64,000 bases of DNA, taken from assembly GCA_030141605.1 (NCBI GenBank), contig JAQGDQ010000025.1, positions 64,001 through 128,000 on the forward strand, given 5' to 3'. The translations under genes and the position numbers were made by a program. Every line of letters begins with the position of its first letter. The first letter of the stretch is position 1. This document shows positions 58,366 through 64,000 of this stretch, in pieces. The notes beneath the pieces were generated by a model that was not told the DNA's origin, did no database searches, and saw nothing but the letters and a program-made list of their open reading frames with translations. This DNA is from Tubiluchus corallicola. Taxonomy: Eukaryota > Priapulida > Priapulimorpha > Priapulimorphida > Tubiluchidae.

Positions 58366-61004
58366 TCACGATGCATTGTTCAACAGTACGTCCTCGCCGA
58401 TGATGTCTTGCAGCTGTTCTCTGTAAAACAATGTTCTATTATGGCTATTCTGTTCTTTTCTGAATACAAGTGTCAAACTCTTATAATGTGGTGAGGTGCT
58501 AAGAACGTGAAGAAAAAAATAAACACAATGAATGGAAAGAAATTTGTACACTAGGTGTGTGAACATTAGCAGGCAACTTGAATGATAAACTACATGATTT
58601 TTATGTTAATCTTAGTGACATCTTCAGTTTACTTAAACTGCTTTGCCGTTAGTACTGAATAAGAAAATGAAGCAGTAATAATAAACAGTTTGTTTCGGGG
58701 ACACTTTTCTACAAAACGTTTGGTTTTACAGTTGACTTTTATAAGTAGTGGGAGATTTTGTCTCTACGTCTAATTCTGGTTATCAGGTTGATTTTCTAAG
58801 GTAGTGTGCTGCGCTATCGCTGCAGGTGTTGAAGCAAAGGTGCAACCACACAAGTACTACAAGCAATAAAGAAACAGGTTGTAGTTACTAGAAATGCTGT
58901 ACACAGTCAAAATCTCTGTAATAGTAATCTGAATGAAATATTTTTAGTGTTAAAATCATCACAATAGTCGCACATAATACTGAACAATAGGACTAACTAT
59001 TACAGTGACCTAGGATGTGCAGGTCATTAATATCAACCTTAAATGTCATGGTCAAAACTCACAACAGCAATTTCAAAGCATTTCTACATTTCATTAATAA
59101 AATCACTATAATGACATTAAAATGGACAGTGATACTTGATAGAGAAAAAAAGGCAAAACAATGAAAATCAAATCCAATGACAAAAAGCAGCTGGTGCTAG
59201 AACTTCACTTACAGTGCATTTACTAATTGCTGGTTAGCTAAGAATTTTACTTTGACATACAGAAATTATGTTGTCAAAAAATACCAACCTTTGCCCATCT
59301 GTAATAGGAAGCTCATTCATAACTCGCTGTGCGAATGTTATTGTTCCAGGATAACCAATCTCAATGCTAACGCTAATGCACTTCTAAAGATAACAATTAT
59401 TACAATTAATGACGTGGCAAATCAGAAACTTCACTCAAAACTTAAACTGGCTTTCTCAAATTTAAATTATGTACAGTTTCATATTTGCCCCAAAAGTTCC
59501 ATCTGGCATGTAAAGAAATAAGCTTTACAGTAGGCCTGAAAGGTCTTGGAAGGATGTGATCTGTTAACCATATTTGGATGCACATATAAACTTGCTCAAC
59601 TGGCAGTTTGGCAAATAAAAACACCAATAAGCAGCTTTCCAGGTCACTTATGCATTTACTCAGTAGACTTGGCATTGTTTAGCTTTGTTAATTAAGCACA
59701 CATTGTAATTACTCCTAAACTTGTTGTCTGGAAGGTGCAAAACATGTCGACAACCACTTCGTTGCTAATTCTTACCCCAATTAGACATTGAAACTGAAGA
59801 ATAAAGTTTGCCAATTTTAATATCGTTACTTTATTGCTGATGTAATTTTTCAACTAAAAAAACCAACTAAACTAGAATGGTAATCGGCAGAGCGCAGACC
59901 TGCGGTAGGGCAAGAGCAAATCATTTTCATATCATCTGATTTATGAGATGCCTTCTTGTTTTTTGTAATTTTTCTGCTGTTGTGAACTCTAATGTCAGTG
60001 ACGTCAATAAAATTCTCTTTTCTTTCACATTTCTTAATTGATCATTTTTCAAATATAAAGAGATATTCGTTCTCATGCCCCTTCCCTCTAGAACGTTTCA
60101 TGGAAATAGGTGAAGTAGTTTTTGCGTAAGTGTATTAACTAACGAAATAACAAACCAACAGCAGTGAAAACATAATGTCTTTGGCGAAGGTAATAAGAAT
60201 GTCTCATTAAAATATCACAAAAATCGCATATCTTACAAACATTAAAAAATCTTATACCTTCAATGATTCTCTATAATAATACAGGTTAATTTATTATATT
60301 TGACCATCAAAATTGTGAACTTACGATTGCTTTCTTTGTATTCTCTTGTTCTATGCATGATGTTAACAATTCCTCCATCACAGCTTCACTGCAAATAAGT
60401 TTAACAAGGCTAACATGTTTAGTGCAATTATTTACTTGATTTTTATTGATTTTTATTCAGCCATTTAATTATTTTTAGCGCTTTTAGTACATGGCAACTG
60501 CTTACATTTGGTTTATAAATACAACAACAATTCAAGATTCATATCATATGATTAGCTAGCAAATCACTATTTGCCTGTAAAAAAAGCAGGACAAGCTACC
60601 GAGAAACTAATCATGGCAGTAAATCAAAGCACTCAAGGTAAGTATTTAGTGCAGAAAATCTCATTTCAAATAATTTGCTGACACTGCAAACAAAGTTGGA
60701 AAAAGATAATAGTGCATGTTGCTAATAAAACAGGAGTTAATGTTTCATTAGAAAATTAAAAGCATTTTTAAGTTCTACAGTCTTGTAGTTGCAAATAAAT
60801 TCCTATACTTGATAATGATATCTGATACAATACCAAAATACAGTGAATTTAAGAAAGTACAATAAATAATATTCAAAATACCTTGGGAAACCTAAAATTT
60901 GGTTTTGTTGAGTGTCCAGCTTTTCCAACATTTCCCAAGCTTTGTCATGCCAATCAGCTCTCAAACAAGTGATCAGCACATTACCAACCATTTCTCCTGT
61001 CCAC
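58366..61004 (-). CDS. PTCD3: Pentatricopeptide repeat domain protein 3 (mS39), C-terminal exons
   Basis: Four exons on the minus strand: 60882-61004, 60325-60388, 59289-59383 and 58366-58420, joining in phase to 111 residues and a stop. Human PTCD3 has matching stretches in the same order: the helix pair with DKAWEMLEKLD, the SEAVMEELLTSC segment, KAIKCISVSIEIGYP, then RVMNELPITDGQREQLQDI against the vertebrate RVM...INQEQKEAL segment. The frame ends 12 residues later (NNAS), without the long Ser/Asp tail of mammals. PTCD3 is a pentatricopeptide protein of the small mitochondrial ribosomal subunit, needed for mitochondrial translation. The first exon here begins in phase 2, so earlier exons exist; I find none up to the right edge, implying an intron of 3 kb or more. 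Confidence 0.85.
60085..60165 (+). mobile_element. LINE/SINE 3'-tail remnant in a PTCD3 intron
   Basis: 'gtttcatggaaataggtgaa' followed by 'gtagtttttgcgtaagtg' and an AACAAACCAACA run resembles the shared 3' ends of many invertebrate LINE/SINE families. Only the tail is visible. Confidence 0.4.
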
Positions 61005-64000
61005 CTGCAGTTCATAAAACAGAGTCATAAGATGCTCCTTCTGATCAAAGATGGCACAGTTGTACTTGCATAACAAAGTAAATTTATCTTGAAAAATCAC
61101 AACATAAAAAATAACTAAAAAATACTCTTCTGTTGGAATGGATACATTCAATAGCAGTAAACTATGGTAACCACCAACCACAGGACAGAAACCACCAATT
61201 TCACAGAATTTGATGTTATTGCGATGTTAATATTAACAGTTGATATTTCTTAAATGAACTTGTTAGCCAAACATATTTTCATGCAGTTGTCCAGACAGTT
61301 TTGTGTAGATTTATGCATTTTAACTAGACTGAAAAGTCAGTTTTAAAATTCCACACATTTTCAATTTCAACCAGCTTTACAATCCCTCTTATGTTGCGAT
61401 GCGATCCAGAACACTATGGTGCACCAACTCTTTCCCGTGGAATTATGCAATGCCATGTATAAACTTTAATATATTTGAAAAACTTGTGCATTATAGGTTA
61501 TTGACAGCAGCATGCCACAACGTTGCTACAAGTATAAACAAATTTTGAAACAATTTGTAGGAAACTTCCACACATTACTGATGCACATTATTAAAACGTT
61601 TTGAACGAGTCAGTAAACGGACTACCAAGTGACCTATACTTAAGTAGTTTTTCTACTTAATAGTTTCCTCTAACATTATACAGACATCACAGTGCCAATC
61701 AAACACTGCCAATTTTTGTTTGGAAATGCACATATTTTGCATTGTGAATTAAAAGTTGTACATCAAAAATATTACATTTGTCTTAAATCATTTGTCTTTT
61801 AACACAACTTAATTATAGACTCTACCAATTTTTCTCGTCCAAAATAACTCTTATAAAGCAAGTATTTTGAATGAACAGAGAACAACAAGTTAATCAGTTC
61901 AATGAAATGTCATCTATGCTTATTTATTACAAGTTAATAGGCTCTATACAAAACTTTATGTTGTCAATTTACGTAGAAGTTTGCATTAGTACATGCCCAG
62001 CACTGCCAGTGTACAAAAGTGCCATCTATATTAAATTACTCCTATTATATTATTGACAGGAAGCCTCCAGTGTCTGGCTTCCTTCCTAATTTGCATTTTT
62101 CCCCAAAACATTTTGTTTGGTTTTGCTACTTTTCCCTCAAATGTACTAGCAACTGTTTCCTTGGATTCCTTGTACTTGAACTTTAGTTGTTTATGCATTT
62201 AGAAGACACAAATATTATTTTATGTCTTCTTGTTGATGGGCCACACAACCTTTTTTCATAACCAACACGGTTATTTCATAATCAAGTTTTAAGACAGGGC
62301 CCTAAATTTAGTTTTCCAAAACTGAGGAATTTCTGAATGCATCACATAAATGTCAATCACCAAAATTTAATAATATTTTCATAGAAAAAATAGTTTACTT
62401 CACCAAATATGAAAACAGAGACAGTTAATTTAAAAAGGCTGCTGCAAAATGTGACTGCAAGTAAAAAGTGCCATGTAAAACAGCTACCCGAAAAAAATGC
62501 AGGTTAACAGATGAGTGAACGTGAACAGTTTACCTCAATGTAACATAGTAAATAGTGCTAATATTAATTACGTTAATTACAACAAGCATTCTTAGCATCA
62601 ATTTATCTAGCTATAATAATAGGTAAATTAGCATTTCAAATAACAACTGATAATCTAACCTAACCCGATTGTAACTAAGCAAATCAAGCAAAATGTGACA
62701 ATCAATCAATAATCAATCAATCAAGCACAAAACAGCAAGATTCATATTGACAAGGACATCCTTCAAAAATTCAAGTAATATATGCTCGCAATTTATGCAT
62801 CAGTTAAAAAATAATAACACAAACTGATTACGGCTTTTTTTAATGAAAATTCTCATTTTTTTAACTTTAAACTTAAAAATAACACAAGAATGTTCAGAAC
62901 TCTTTCACGATGAAGACATGATTTTAGATTTACAACAACAAATATTTCTTTTCCGTCAAAAGCATTATCGAAAAATCTTTCTACTAGGCCACACAAAAAC
63001 ACTGCTGTTATTTTTTAAACGTCGTGGTGTCTTCCCATCCCACAAGTGATGTACTAAACTCAGTTCATTTTAAATAAGGGCTTATATGGATGCGTGTAGT
63101 TGTAATTGGTAACAGCATCGCTGGGTTTTACTCTGAATATCTGCAACAAAAAATGTCGTATAATCAGCACAACTTTGCTGTGATGTTTGCGTAGAATTTT
63201 AAACAAATTATTGCAGTTGGAAAAGAACCTGCAACTAGCTATTGTACAAAATTAATAAAACAAGCTAAAATGCTACCTATCTACCTATGTAAACTTGCAA
63301 GGGTATATAAGTTCTGTGGGATTTAGAATGGGGTACAGTCTTAACTGAAGTACGTTATTTGCATTAATATCGATTTTGAATTACTCAAATCAAACCTAAG
63401 TTCTGCAACGAAAAGAAACACATTAATAACATTCTGTGAGGTTACAACTTCCTACAATCAAAATCTGGTTTGTTAATTATTATTACGAAGGATAAACTTA
63501 GAATATTTTGATTATTTTTGTCTTATACAAACTCCACAACAGAAGTAACTTGCTTATAAACTGAAAACATTCAGGATTTGTAGTAGTTAGATCATCTACT
63601 ACAGTATTGAAAAAGATTTTGCACACAAGTAACTGATAACCAGAATGATTAATACAATGTAGTTTACTAATATGGTTAAATATAATTAAAAAATCAAATG
63701 CTTTAATCTGCCCACAGAACATATAAGGTAAGGATTAGGATTAGCAGTAAAACAATTTTTCACTGTAAACACTGTACATTTGCTAGTAATTTCTAAAAGG
63801 GCTGAGACTACACAAATGATCTGCTTCTGCCTAATTCCAAACTGCTATGTCAAAAAGAATTTAACAACAATGCCAACAGCTAAATAGTCACCACATATGT
63901 TCTGCTGAAATGTTAAACAATGTCAGTCCTTGCAACAAAGATAGATGAACACCAAGAAAACTAAATTTCTCTGTCACTGGTCATTATTTTTCTAATTGCA
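61005..64000. other. Presumed PTCD3 intron up to the right edge
   Basis: AT-rich; no exon with both good splice sites and recognisable protein. A possible acceptor with 26 open codons on the minus strand near 63065-63142 is noted but not called. Confidence 0.4.

Noticed and set aside
62843-63049. Plus-strand 68-codon frame rich in Phe/Leu/Lys
   Set aside because: No splice or homology support; inside the presumed PTCD3 intron.
63065-63142. Possible minus-strand exon with a good acceptor and 26 codons
   Set aside because: No recognisable protein and no usable donor. It would conflict with the PTCD3 transcript unless it is an alternative exon, so the evidence is too thin to call.

Overview
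The window is nuclear DNA from an invertebrate animal. It is AT-rich, with long introns carrying GT-AG splice sites, many microsatellites, and several families of DNA transposon and retroelement debris. The gene set (multi-PDZ scaffold, peptidoglycan recognition protein, WDR54, ARL14EP-like, acetoacetyl-CoA synthetase, SLC22 transporter, PTCD3) is metazoan. A catalytic PGRP preceded by defensin-like cysteine modules suggests a bilaterian invertebrate, probably marine. I cannot name the phylum from sequence alone.

Layout, left to right. (1) 3-13435, plus strand: the 3' part of a large scaffold gene with four PDZ domains, most like the PDZ arrays of PTPN13/FRMPD2. A compact intronless gene for a small type I membrane protein (7861-8484) lies inside its fifth intron on the same strand. 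(2) 17133-23626, plus: a six-exon secreted PGRP amidase with two tandem cysteine-rich modules. (3) 27056-33909, minus: WDR54, eight exons, apparently complete. (4) 37263-37479, plus: the terminal exon of an ARL14EP-like (ARF7EP_C) gene, set in a repeat-rich block with a hAT element and a TA-flanked inverted-repeat element. (5) 40003-42036, minus: acetoacetyl-CoA synthetase with its whole 677-codon reading frame in one exon. A Tigger/pogo-derived element ends 66 bp upstream of its ATG. (6) 46808-54773, plus: a complete nine-exon SLC22-type transporter whose introns hold several MITEs. (7) 58366-61004, minus: the last four coding exons of PTCD3 (mitochondrial ribosomal protein mS39); the rest lies beyond the right edge.

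Exon structures were built by hand from splice consensus, reading-frame phase and remembered family sequences. In each multi-exon gene the phases close exactly. The genes do not form an operon or an obvious pathway: they are independent housekeeping, immune, metabolic and transport genes. The most distinctive observations are the PGRP with two phase-1 cassette exons for its cysteine modules, a GC-AG intron in that gene, the nested membrane-protein gene, the intronless AACS, an inverted pair of hammerhead-ribozyme-like cores of Penelope type, and a duplicated block in which one copy gives the empty site for a hAT insertion.
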